From the NCBI GenBank assembly GCA_008363215.1, contig RHKP01000013.1, positions 1-64,000 on the forward strand: a stretch of 64,000 nt of DNA, given 5' to 3'. This document shows positions 26,245 to 34,374 of the stretch, piece after piece. Position 1 is the stretch's first letter. Each line of letters starts with the position of its first letter. Source of the DNA: Cyanobacteria bacterium CYA. GTDB lineage: Bacteria; Planctomycetota; Phycisphaerae; Phycisphaerales; UBA1924. The notes below the pieces were generated by a model, which did not search any database, was not told where the DNA came from, and saw only the letters and a list, made by a program, of their open reading frames with translations. A program made the position numbers and the translations under genes.

Positions 26245-26778
26245 TCAGATGCCGGGCGGCTGTGGGAAGTCGACGACCGTGTCGTTCACATGGTTGAAGG
26301 TGGAGGTGTAGATCATCAGGGCGTAAGACGCGACCATCTCGGCGATTTCAGCGTCGGCGTACCCGTGCTTGCGGAGTTCGGCGATTTCGGCGTCGGAGAC
26401 GAAGCCGCGTTTTTCGTGCATTGACAGGGCGAAGCGTACCACGGCGTTGAGTTTCGGGTCGTCGTCGATGCGCCCGCGCCGGGCCCCGAGCATCTGCTCG
26501 TCCGAGAGTTTGCAGCGTCGTCCGACGTCGGTATGGGCGGCCACGCAGTAGTGGCAGCCCTGAGCCTCGGCGATAGCCAGTTGGATGACCTCCTGCTCCT
26601 TCTTGCCCAGTTTTGCGGTACCCAGGGCTTTGGCCATTCCCATGTAGGCCTGGAGGGCGGCGGGGGAGTTGGCCAGCCCTTTGTAGATGTTGATCTGCCG
26701 TTGCTTGAGCGGTCCTTCGAACAGTTCCTTCACAACGCCTTCGGACGTGGCGGGATCGATGACTTTCAGGCGGGGCAT
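26245..26778 (-). CDS. AhpD-like carboxymuconolactone decarboxylase-family protein
   Basis: A 177-residue all-helical protein of the CMD/AhpD family. The key motif is EAQGCHYCVAAHTDVGRR, with the CxxC and downstream His of the peroxidase-type active site (Glu, Cys, Cys, His). This supports an alkylhydroperoxidase-like activity rather than a lactone decarboxylase. The ATG at 26778 has GGAGG six bases upstream; a longer frame to 26859 is not supported. It stands alone on the minus strand. A thiol-reducing partner is not nearby, so the physiological reductant cannot be said. Confidence 0.85.
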   Translation of the reverse strand: MPRLKVIDPATSEGVVKELFEGPLKQRQINIYKGLANSPAALQAYMGMAKALGTAKLGKKEQEVIQLAIAEAQGCHYCVAAHTDVGRRCKLSDEQMLGARRGRIDDDPKLNAVVRFALSMHEKRGFVSDAEIAELRKHGYADAEIAEMVASYALMIYTSTFNHVNDTVVDFPQPPGI

Positions 26779-27019
26779 TGCAAACCTCCGGGCAGTAAAG
26801 ATGACTTGTGCGTCCTTTATGATACCACTCGTCGGTCGCTCGGGCCAGCGGGGCGGCATTGCGGTGCCGGCGTGAACACTTTCTTGACGGCCGCGTAATG
26901 GAACGGTGAAATCGGGCGATTGAGCGCCCGAGAGACGGGTGGGAAGTTTCGGCGTCCCTTAGGATTGTCGGGGTCGGGCCCAGCCCGGGCCGCTGCGACT
27001 CCGGCCGAGAGAAACGCCC

Positions 27020-29665
27020 ATGATGCAACGCAGGGATGCCGCTGAGCCAGCCGATGCCGGTCCGCGCAAGGACTGGGGCGGGTATGTGCGGATAGATACG
27101 CATTGTCACTCGTGGGCGTCGAGCAAGCCTTTGAACAAGGCGGTGGGGCTGATCGACTGTCCGGAGTGCTACTCGCCGCCGGAGCAGGTGTATGACCAGG
27201 CGATGGCGCGCGGGATGGACCTGGTGACGATCACCGACCACGACACGATCAAGGGAGCGCTCGAACTCGTCAATCGCGGGTTTGAGCACTTCATCGTGGG
27301 CGAGGAAGTCAGCGTGCAGTTTCCTGAGGACCGCTGCCTGCTGCACGTGTTGGTGTGGGGCATCAGCCCCGAACAGCACGAGCAGATCGACAAGTACGCC
27401 CTGCGTCGGGACGTGTATCAGTTTGCCCGCTGGCTGGGGGAGCAGAATCTGCCGCACGCGTGCGCTCATCCGCTGTACGTGCAGAACGGGCGTCTGACGC
27501 GCTGGCACGTGGAGCGGGCGGCGTTGCTGTTCAAGGGGTTTGAGATCCGCAACGGCGCGCACTCCGACGCGCAGAACCGGGCGATTGAGCGATTTGTCGA
27601 CCGGCTGAGCCCGGGGCTGGTGCACCGGCTGGTGGCTGAGCACGGGATTGAGCCGGTGTGGGCGCGGGTGTGGGAGAAGGCTCGGACGGGGGGGTCGGAC
27701 GATCACGGACTGCTGAACATCGGTCGGACGTGGACGGGGGTGCCGATTGCGCACGCGGAGAGGATCGAGGATCCGCGCGAGTTTTTCCGGCGTGTGATGC
27801 GTGGGGACTCGATGGCCGGGGGCGTCGGGGGGCACAGCGCGCTGCTGGCGCACCAGTTGGCGACGGTGGGGGCGCACTACTACGCCGACCGGTTGCACGA
27901 GCAGCGATCGCCTTCAGGGCGCTACCTGGGAAGCCGCCTGCTGCGGTTTGCCGGTGTGCGGGCGCCGTCTCCGAGCAAGGCGCGCGTCGCGGCGTACAAG
28001 GCGACCAAGCGGTTGTGGAGACCTCGCAAGGCGCGCTCGCTGCCAATCGTGCGGGCGCTGCGCAACCAGATTAGTCCGTTGCTGGATAAGTATCCGGAAC
28101 TGGGCGGGCGGATGGACCCGAGCATGTGGCTCGACGGCGCGCCGCTGTCCGACCACGAGCGCATGGCGGACTTTGCGATGGACCTGACAGCGGCCCTGTC
28201 GCGGGCGATGGGTCCGGGCATGGTGCGTTCGTTCCGCAAGCACGATCCGGCGCGCATCAGCGAGCACGTCATCAGTTACGCCCTGGTACACCTGGCACAG
28301 TTGCCCTACCTGGTCAGTCTGTTCCACCAGAACAAGGATCGGAACCTCGTCGAGCGTTTCGAGCATGAGACCAGCGAACGCGGATCCGGAATCAGTGTTC
28401 TTGAGAGACCCATGCGCGTCAGCCTGTTTACCGACACGATTTCTGACATCAACGGCGTATGCCGGTTTATCCAGAACGTGGCCGAGCGGGCACACCGCAG
28501 CGGGCGCGACCTGCAGGTCATCACGTCGTCGAGGCTGGAGATGCCGCCCGACCTGCCCAACGTGTACAACTTTGATCCGGTTTTTGCGACGCGGATGCCT
28601 CGGTACGACAACCTCGACCTGTGCCTGCCGCCGATGATGCGCATCCTGCGCCACGTGGACAAGCACCAGCCCGACGTGATTCACATTTCGACGCCCGGGC
28701 CGGTGGGGTGCATCGGGTTCCTGGCCGCCAAGATGCTGCGCGTGCCGGTGCTGGGGGTCTATCACACCGACTTCCCGGCGTACATCGACCGTCTGTTCGA
28801 TGACAGCGGATTGACGCGTCTGAGCGAGTCGTTCATGCGGGGTTTCTACCGCCCGTTCACGGCGATCTTCACACGATCCGAGGATTACGTCCGGTCGCTG
28901 TCCAAACTCGGGCTGGACGGTTCGCGGATCGTCAGCCTGATGCCCGGCTTTGACGTCGAGCAGTTCAATACCGGTTTTGCCGATCGCTCGATCTGGAAGG
29001 AGCACGGCGTGCGGGCCGAGTCGGTCAAGGTGCTGTACGTCGGGCGCGTCAGTGTCGAGAAGAACATGCCGCGCATGGTTGACGTGTGGAAGCGCGTGCA
29101 CGAGTTGTGCGGCAAGCGCGGGCTTGACGCCGAACTGATCGTGGTGGGCGACGGGCCTTATCGCCCGGAGATGGAGCGCCAACTCAAGGGGCTGGATGCG
29201 CACTTCCTCGGGTTCCGGCACGGGGTCGAACTTTCGACGATCTACGCGTCGAGCGACATGTTCGCGTTCCTTTCCACCACCGACACGCTCGGGCAGGTGG
29301 TGATGGAAAGCCAGGGATCGGGCCTGCCCGTGCTGGTGACCGATCGCGGAGGTCCGAAGGAAGTGGTGGAGGACGGGGTGACGGGCTTCGTGCTCGACCC
29401 CGACGACGTGAACACATGGGCCGAGCGCGTCGTCGGGCTGGTGGCCGACGAGCGGGCGCGACGGCGGATGGGGGCTGCGGCGGCCGAATCGATGCAGCAG
29501 TACAGTTTGCTCAACTCGTTCGAGCACTTCTGGGAAGTGCACACGCGTGCGTGGCACGAACACCTGGAGGGTCTGGGCGTGACGCGTGAGACGGCGGGAG
29601 TGACCGGCAACGGCCGCCCGGGCGATGACGTGGGGCATGCGGCCGCGGCGGTTCCAGGCAGATGA
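27020..29665 (+). CDS. PHP-domain/GT4 glycosyltransferase fusion
   Basis: One uninterrupted 881-residue frame encodes two enzymes. Residues about 22-245 form a PHP metal-dependent phosphoesterase: DTHCHSW (H28, H30), ITDHDT (D73-D75), HACAHP (about 146-151) and GGSDDHG (224-230). Residues about 250-460 are a helical, Arg-rich linker I do not recognise. From about 465 (MRVSLFTDTISDINGVCRF) a GT4 glycosyltransferase begins, most like sulfolipid or phosphatidyl-myo-inositol mannosyl types (VLGVYHTDFPAYI, VGRVSVEKN, then ESQGSGLPVLVTDRGGPKEV). The PHP part may hydrolyse a phospho-intermediate of the lipid or sugar that the GT4 part extends. That is inference. Start ATG 27020 or 27023. Confidence 0.85.
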   Translation: MMQRRDAAEPADAGPRKDWGGYVRIDTHCHSWASSKPLNKAVGLIDCPECYSPPEQVYDQAMARGMDLVTITDHDTIKGALELVNRGFEHFIVGEEVSVQFPEDRCLLHVLVWGISPEQHEQIDKYALRRDVYQFARWLGEQNLPHACAHPLYVQNGRLTRWHVERAALLFKGFEIRNGAHSDAQNRAIERFVDRLSPGLVHRLVAEHGIEPVWARVWEKARTGGSDDHGLLNIGRTWTGVPIAHAERIEDPREFFRRVMRGDSMAGGVGGHSALLAHQLATVGAHYYADRLHEQRSPSGRYLGSRLLRFAGVRAPSPSKARVAAYKATKRLWRPRKARSLPIVRALRNQISPLLDKYPELGGRMDPSMWLDGAPLSDHERMADFAMDLTAALSRAMGPGMVRSFRKHDPARISEHVISYALVHLAQLPYLVSLFHQNKDRNLVERFEHETSERGSGISVLERPMRVSLFTDTISDINGVCRFIQNVAERAHRSGRDLQVITSSRLEMPPDLPNVYNFDPVFATRMPRYDNLDLCLPPMMRILRHVDKHQPDVIHISTPGPVGCIGFLAAKMLRVPVLGVYHTDFPAYIDRLFDDSGLTRLSESFMRGFYRPFTAIFTRSEDYVRSLSKLGLDGSRIVSLMPGFDVEQFNTGFADRSIWKEHGVRAESVKVLYVGRVSVEKNMPRMVDVWKRVHELCGKRGLDAELIVVGDGPYRPEMERQLKGLDAHFLGFRHGVELSTIYASSDMFAFLSTTDTLGQVVMESQGSGLPVLVTDRGGPKEVVEDGVTGFVLDPDDVNTWAERVVGLVADERARRRMGAAAAESMQQYSLLNSFEHFWEVHTRAWHEHLEGLGVTRETAGVTGNGRPGDDVGHAAAAVPGR

Positions 29666-29690
29666 TTGACGTGCGTGAGTCTGAAGGCGT

Positions 29691-30506
29691 CTATGGCTCG
29701 CAGCAGTTCCCATTGCGCAGGATGATCCAGAAGCAGTGGCGCTTTCTGGCGTGGTGTGCGGCTTTCCACTTCGTAGAAACCATCGGGCCCGTCCGCACCT
29801 TGACGATCAGGTCGCAGACGGTGAACCCGGCTTCTTCGGCCATGCGCATGAAGTCGCAATGCGCCCAGCGCGAGCGATGGCTGTTCACCATATCTGTGAT
29901 CTTCGCGAGGAGGAGTCCTTCCGGCCGCAGGACGCGCTTGGCCTGCCGGAGGAACGGGGGGTAGAGGTAACTGAGCGTCCAGCCGTGCTCTTTTCCACAC
30001 TCAACGTGCGCGCCGAAATCGACGTCGAAGCGCTTGACGCTCTTGTCGCGTCCTTGGGGACCGACGTGGGGTGGGTCGTAGACCACGACCCCGAAGTGAT
30101 GGGACGGAACCCCTTTCATTTCGCGGTTGTCGCCCACGAAGTCGGTGCCATAACGCGGGTCAATGTCCATCGAGACGATCTTGCGGGTAGAGCCTTTCCA
30201 GAACCAGCCGGCGTTGAACGTGGAGTCGAGAATGGGATCGGGCTTGATGCTGGGATAGAACTGAAGCATCGCCTCCAGAAGTTCGCCGTCGGAGCCTTCT
30301 CACACGCTGCTGATGGGCTCGTAGGTTCTTGGCGGGGACGGTGCTTCCGCGCGAGGTGCCGGTTGGAGGGTGGTGGATGTGATCACGGGATCGCGCTCCT
30401 GCTCGATGGTTTTGAAGACATTGTACGCATTTGGTTCGGTTCCAGCAGGCGCAGGGATGTGGGCTCCGGCGTGCGCATACACCGGTGTGCGCGACAGCGT
30501 GCACAA
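29691..30506 (-). pseudogene. DNA-methyltransferase-like gene interrupted by in-frame TGA
   Basis: The 192 residues from the ATG at 30269 contain the DPPH form of the amino-methyltransferase catalytic motif (VVVYDPPHVGPQGRDKSV). They also have DSTFNAGWFWKG, MDIDPRYGTDFVGDN and RVLRPEGLLLAKITD, typical of phage-type DNA modification or SAM-dependent methylases. Upstream in the same frame lies TGA (30302-30300), preceded by 68 open codons ending YEPISSV and followed by EGSDGELLEAM. The EGSDGELLEA segment before the ATG looks like true family sequence (usual form 'S-V-x-EGdnaeLLea'). This suggests a Trp or Cys codon mutated to TGA. Activity is uncertain: a shortened protein from 30269 keeps the catalytic motif. 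Confidence 0.6.
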
Positions 30507-30847
30507 GCGACAGGATGTTGACAGGAGGGAGCCTTCGGCTTGCGCGATCGTGTTTGCGGGTGGTCAGAAGACTTCGACAACGCGCGGCGGCTGTTCTGAA
30601 CCTCGGAGAACGCGCCGCGTCGGTGCGACCCGGGCGGGCTTGCGGGCGATGGGGCGCTTCGAGATCGTGCGGCCGGTGCGGGTCCGAAGGGCGACCACAG
30701 CCTCAGGCCAATCGAGCGTACCGGTTTCCGAGGCGACGTCCGAGTTTACTCCCGGGCCATCTGAAGTTGGGCTGCGAGCAAGGCCTGGGAAAGGTGCGAT
30801 GAGGCAGGCGAGACGACTGCGGCACGGCCGCCCCTTATCCTTCGGAC
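30507..30847. other. 341-base gap without a recognised gene
   Basis: Between the broken methyltransferase and the Fe-S/TPR gene. Short frames exist on both strands, but none shows family similarity, a signal peptide or a good ribosome site. No tRNA fold, terminator or repeat was recognised here. Confidence 0.4.
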
Positions 30848-33352
30848 ATGCCCCGAAGGAGCAAGCATGTGTCGAGGGTGCGGTCCGACGGGACGGTGTC
30901 GCTGAAGGTGTGCCGTGAGCGGACGGGCAAGCCCAAGCCGCCGAGGCGCTCGCGAATGGGGTACTGGCGTGCCGGCGTGCTCGTGGCGGTGCACGTCGCG
31001 ATCATCGGGCACATTATCTGGTGGCTGGCGTCGGGCAAGGCGATTTCGCCGGTGGAGCCGAGCGAGAGCATGCAGACGCTCGAGCGAGGTGTGATCAACG
31101 CGGGATTCGTGTTCTTTGCGGTGGCGCTGCTGGCAACGCTGGTGATGGGGCGCTATGTGTGCGGATGGGCCTGTCACGTGATTGCCTTGCAGGATCTGTG
31201 CCTGTGGCTGCTGAAGAAGGTCGGCATTCGTCCTCGGCCGTTCCGGTCGCGTCTGCTGATGCTGGTGCCGTTGGGGCTGGCGTTGTACATGTTCGTGTGG
31301 CCGAGTTTCAAGCGAGAGTTGCTTTATCCGGCGATGGAGGGCGCGGGCATTGAGCGTCCGGTGTGGATGAAGCCGGTGGCCGAACTGAGCGGATTCGAGA
31401 CCGAGTTTGTCGTCAAGGACTTCTGGGCGACGTTTCCGGCGTGGTACATGGCGGTGCCGTTTCTGCTCATCATCGGCTTTGCGAGCGTCTATTTTCTGGG
31501 AGCCAAGGGCTTCTGCACCTACGGATGCCCGTACGGCGGTTTTTTTGCGCCGGTTGACAAGATCAGCCCGCTGCGTGTGCGTGTGACCGACGCCTGCGAG
31601 GGGTGCGGGCAGTGTACGGCCGCGTGCACGTCGAACGTGCGGGTTCACGAGGAAGTGCGCGACTACGGCAAGGTGATCGATCCGGGGTGCATGAAGACCA
31701 TGGATTGTGTGGCCGTGTGCCCGAACAAGGCGCTGTACATCGGGTTCGGCGCGCCGGCGTTGTTTGCAAGGAAGCGGGACGGAGCCGGGAGCACGTCGCG
31801 CGGCGCGGGGCGGGCGCGGTCCTCTGACCCGACGTTTTTCGAGGAGTTGATCGTCGCCGGCGTGTTCCTGCTTCTCTTTGCCTGTTATCGGCAGATGCTG
31901 GGCAGCGTGCCGATGCTCATGGCTGTGGGCATGGCGGGCATTGGCGGCTTCTGCGCGTGGATGCTGATCCGCATGTTGCGCGACGCCAACGTGCGTTTGC
32001 AGCCGTGGCAGTTGAAACTCAGGGGCCGCATCCGTCCGGCGGGGTGGGCGTTCGTGCTGTTGTGCGTGTCGGGCGCCGCTGCGGCCGGGTGGAGCGGGGC
32101 GGTGCGCTGGGAGCGCTGGCAGGCCGATCTGCTGCACGCGCAGGTGCATGTGCCCGCGTCGCTCGCGTTGCGCCCGGAGTTTGCCCCGTCGCCGGGAGAG
32201 CGGGCGCGGTCGGAGCGGGCGATTGAGCGTTATGGGCGGGCGGATGCGCCTTGGCGCGGAGGATTCGGCTGGAAACTCAACGCCGACGAACTGGTGCGCG
32301 TGGCTTTCCTGAGCGTGGTGCTGGGCGACCTCGAGCGGGCCGAATCGGCCCTGCGGGAAGTGGTGCAGACCGGCAAGCCGACCGATTCGCTGGTGTTTGA
32401 ACTGGCCGCGATCATCCGCGCCCGCGAGGGCACGCAGGCGCAGGTGGATGAGGCGATGCGGCTCGCCCTCGATCGGCACCAGCATCTGCACGGGGTGCGG
32501 CGCGAACTGGCGGTGCGCACGGCTTCGGCTAAGGGCGTGCCCGCGGGCGAACGCCTGTGGGACGAGGCGGGTGAAGAGGTGCGTGAGGATCTGTGGTTCT
32601 GGGTCGAGCGGGCGCGCTACTGGGGGGCCCTCGGTTCGACGTCCCGCGCCGTCGACGGCATCGAGTTGGCGATCAGTAAGATCGAGCCGGGTCGTCGCTC
32701 GCAGGCGGGGGCGGCGATCGAACTGGCCGAGATTGCCGGCGCGCTGGGTGATCTCGATCGCGTCGGACGGCTGATTGACCTTGCCATCGAGGCCGACCCG
32801 CGCGATCCGGGGCTGCATCTGCGGCTGGCGGCGTTGCTGCTTCAGATGGGACGGAATGAGGAGGGGCTGCGTTGGCTGGAGCGAGGCGAGACTTCGGAGC
32901 GTGCCGGTGTGGGCGTGCTGGTGACGGCCTCGCAGATCCGCGACCGGCTCGGGCAGGCGAACGAGGCCGAGCAACTGCTTCGCCTGGCGGAGAGCAAGGC
33001 CCGCGGACAGGCGTGGGACATGATGCAGGTCGGTGCTGCGTGGGCGTCGCGGGGGATGGAGCGGGGGGAAGTCAAGGCAATGGAGCGGGGAGTTGAGTTG
33101 TTCGAGCAGGCCACGGACCTGCAGCCTGATTCGCCGTGGCTGCTGGCACAGCGTGCTGTGGGGTTGGCGAACATGCAGCGGCTGGAGGAGGCGGGCGGGG
33201 TGATGGCACGGGCGGCCGAGTTGGGCGATACCAATGCCGTGCTGGCGCAGCGCGCCAGTGAGTTGTATCGGCACGCCGGCAATCAGGGCGAGGCGGCGCG
33301 ATGGCAGGAAGAGGCCGAGCGGCGGGGGGGCGTGCAGGAAGTGCGGCCGTGA
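30848..33352 (+). CDS. Membrane polyferredoxin fused to a TPR domain
   Basis: An 834-residue protein. Residues about 40-235 hold four or five membrane helices with Cys pairs in RYVCGWACH and FCTYGCPYGG, as in the NapH/NosR/CcoG polyferredoxin group. A bacterial ferredoxin domain follows: CEGCGQCTAAC (C250, 253, 256, 260) and CMKTMDCVAVC (C281, 287, 291). Related proteins usually read CMKCMDC there, so the second Cys is Thr284. Two more helices lie at about 325-370 and one at about 395-415. The last 420 residues are helical TPR-like repeats. A role in membrane electron transfer with a protein-binding arm is inferred. Confidence 0.8.
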   Translation: MPRRSKHVSRVRSDGTVSLKVCRERTGKPKPPRRSRMGYWRAGVLVAVHVAIIGHIIWWLASGKAISPVEPSESMQTLERGVINAGFVFFAVALLATLVMGRYVCGWACHVIALQDLCLWLLKKVGIRPRPFRSRLLMLVPLGLALYMFVWPSFKRELLYPAMEGAGIERPVWMKPVAELSGFETEFVVKDFWATFPAWYMAVPFLLIIGFASVYFLGAKGFCTYGCPYGGFFAPVDKISPLRVRVTDACEGCGQCTAACTSNVRVHEEVRDYGKVIDPGCMKTMDCVAVCPNKALYIGFGAPALFARKRDGAGSTSRGAGRARSSDPTFFEELIVAGVFLLLFACYRQMLGSVPMLMAVGMAGIGGFCAWMLIRMLRDANVRLQPWQLKLRGRIRPAGWAFVLLCVSGAAAAGWSGAVRWERWQADLLHAQVHVPASLALRPEFAPSPGERARSERAIERYGRADAPWRGGFGWKLNADELVRVAFLSVVLGDLERAESALREVVQTGKPTDSLVFELAAIIRAREGTQAQVDEAMRLALDRHQHLHGVRRELAVRTASAKGVPAGERLWDEAGEEVREDLWFWVERARYWGALGSTSRAVDGIELAISKIEPGRRSQAGAAIELAEIAGALGDLDRVGRLIDLAIEADPRDPGLHLRLAALLLQMGRNEEGLRWLERGETSERAGVGVLVTASQIRDRLGQANEAEQLLRLAESKARGQAWDMMQVGAAWASRGMERGEVKAMERGVELFEQATDLQPDSPWLLAQRAVGLANMQRLEEAGGVMARAAELGDTNAVLAQRASELYRHAGNQGEAARWQEEAERRGGVQEVRP

Positions 33353-33397
33353 GCCATGCGGGATTCTGAGGGAGATGGATGGAATCGGCCCGAGGGG

Positions 33398-33426
33398 CGA
33401 AAGAGCGCCCGGACCAGGCCGGGCGC
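33398..33426 (-). terminator. Terminator of the broken dockerin gene
   Basis: On the minus strand, GCGCCCGG and CCGGGCGC pair over 8 bp around a six-base loop and are followed by TCTTTCGCC. It lies 38 bases after the 33464 stop and may also act in the convergent direction. Confidence 0.5.
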
Positions 33427-33463
33427 GGCTCCGGCGTCGAGTGAGCAGATGCTTGCCCAAGGC

Positions 33464-33972
33464 TCATGGGCAGCCGGCGCTGAAGGCGTTGAGATACGCC
33501 TGCACGTCGAAGAAGTTGAGGGCCCCGCAGGGCGGTGCAGAGTCTGCGACGTTGCAGGGATTGCTCGTGGACACACCGGGCCGGAAGCCGCCCTCCCGCG
33601 CGAAGAGGTGGCCAGCAAGCGGCAGACAGGCTTCCGCCTGTTCGAGCGTACCGGCCGGCGAGAAGGGTCCGCCGGAGGCGAAGGTGACGCCGCCGCTGTC
33701 GAAGGGGTTCCAACTCAGATCAAAGATGCGGCCCGTCTGAGCGGAAGCCGGCGCGACCCGAGGGCCGTGTATGCTCCGGCAGTTCCCTGGCGCACGGCGA
33801 TTTCGATCCGCCGTGACTGAGGCGTGGGCAGGAGGCCGGCGAAGCCTCGAACACTGAAAGTGAAGCAACCGCTGTCGGCCGCGACAAGGTTCTTCTCACG
33901 GATCTGTTCGGCGAGCGGATCTCCACCGGCCGCGGCGCCGAGGGCAATAGGAATGATTGCGTTACGAAGCAT
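33464..33972 (-). pseudogene. Frameshifted secreted protein with dockerin-like tail
   Basis: From an ATG at 33972 one frame gives a signal-like start (MLRNAIIPIALGAAAGG) and RQGTAGAYTALGSR before its stop at 33715. A second frame, offset by one base, then reads ASAQTGRIFDLSWNPFDSGG through to LNFFDVQAYLNAFSAGCP, ending at 33464. The second frame's ending matches the dockerin tail of the HAF gene (DFFDVQEFLNVFSGQC) and is a genuine family ending. The usual repeat unit before it is degraded (NVADSAPPCGA). It looks like one exported gene with a one-base indel between about 33730 and 33860, either real decay or a sequencing error. Confidence 0.5.
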
Positions 33973-34374
33973 GACGCAGACATCCCTGATCGGGAGGCCG
34001 CATGCCCGCGATCGCGCACTCACCGCGCACGAGCGCGCCCGGTCCACGTTGGGTCAGGCCGACTGCTCGCTCAGGCATGCGACTCCATGTCGGCGCTCTC
34101 TGCGGCCCTGGCCGGCTCACGCTCCCAACTCCGCCCTGTGAGTGAGCGCCGGGGCCCTGATTCGATCGGTCCACCACCAGGTGCCGGAAGCACACATCAA
34201 GTTTTCCGGCTGCCGTGGCCGGAGCATGAAGGCAGTGGATCGATTCGTTCAATAGATCGCACTCCGCAGTGAACAAGACCGGTTACTGCTCGGTGACTGT
34301 TTCGCACGGGCGCAGTGGCCGTGAGTCTGGCAAGCGTTGCCTGTTGAGCGCAATGCGCCTGCAGGTTCACTGCT
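33973..34374. other. 402-base gap without a recognised gene
   Basis: Between the broken dockerin gene and the FAD/Fe-S oxidoreductase, both on the minus strand. Several short frames exist but have mixed composition and no recognisable motif. No tRNA or hairpin terminator was recognised. It probably holds the promoter of the dockerin gene. Confidence 0.35.

Noticed and set aside
27914..29713. A 599-codon minus-strand frame
   Set aside because: Antisense of the GT4 domain; no motifs, His/Arg-rich.
30746..33460. A 904-codon open frame on the minus strand
   Set aside because: It is antisense to the Fe-S/TPR gene, has no domain motif and is His/Arg/Pro-rich as expected for a GC-rich shadow. The plus-strand protein carries clear Cys clusters.
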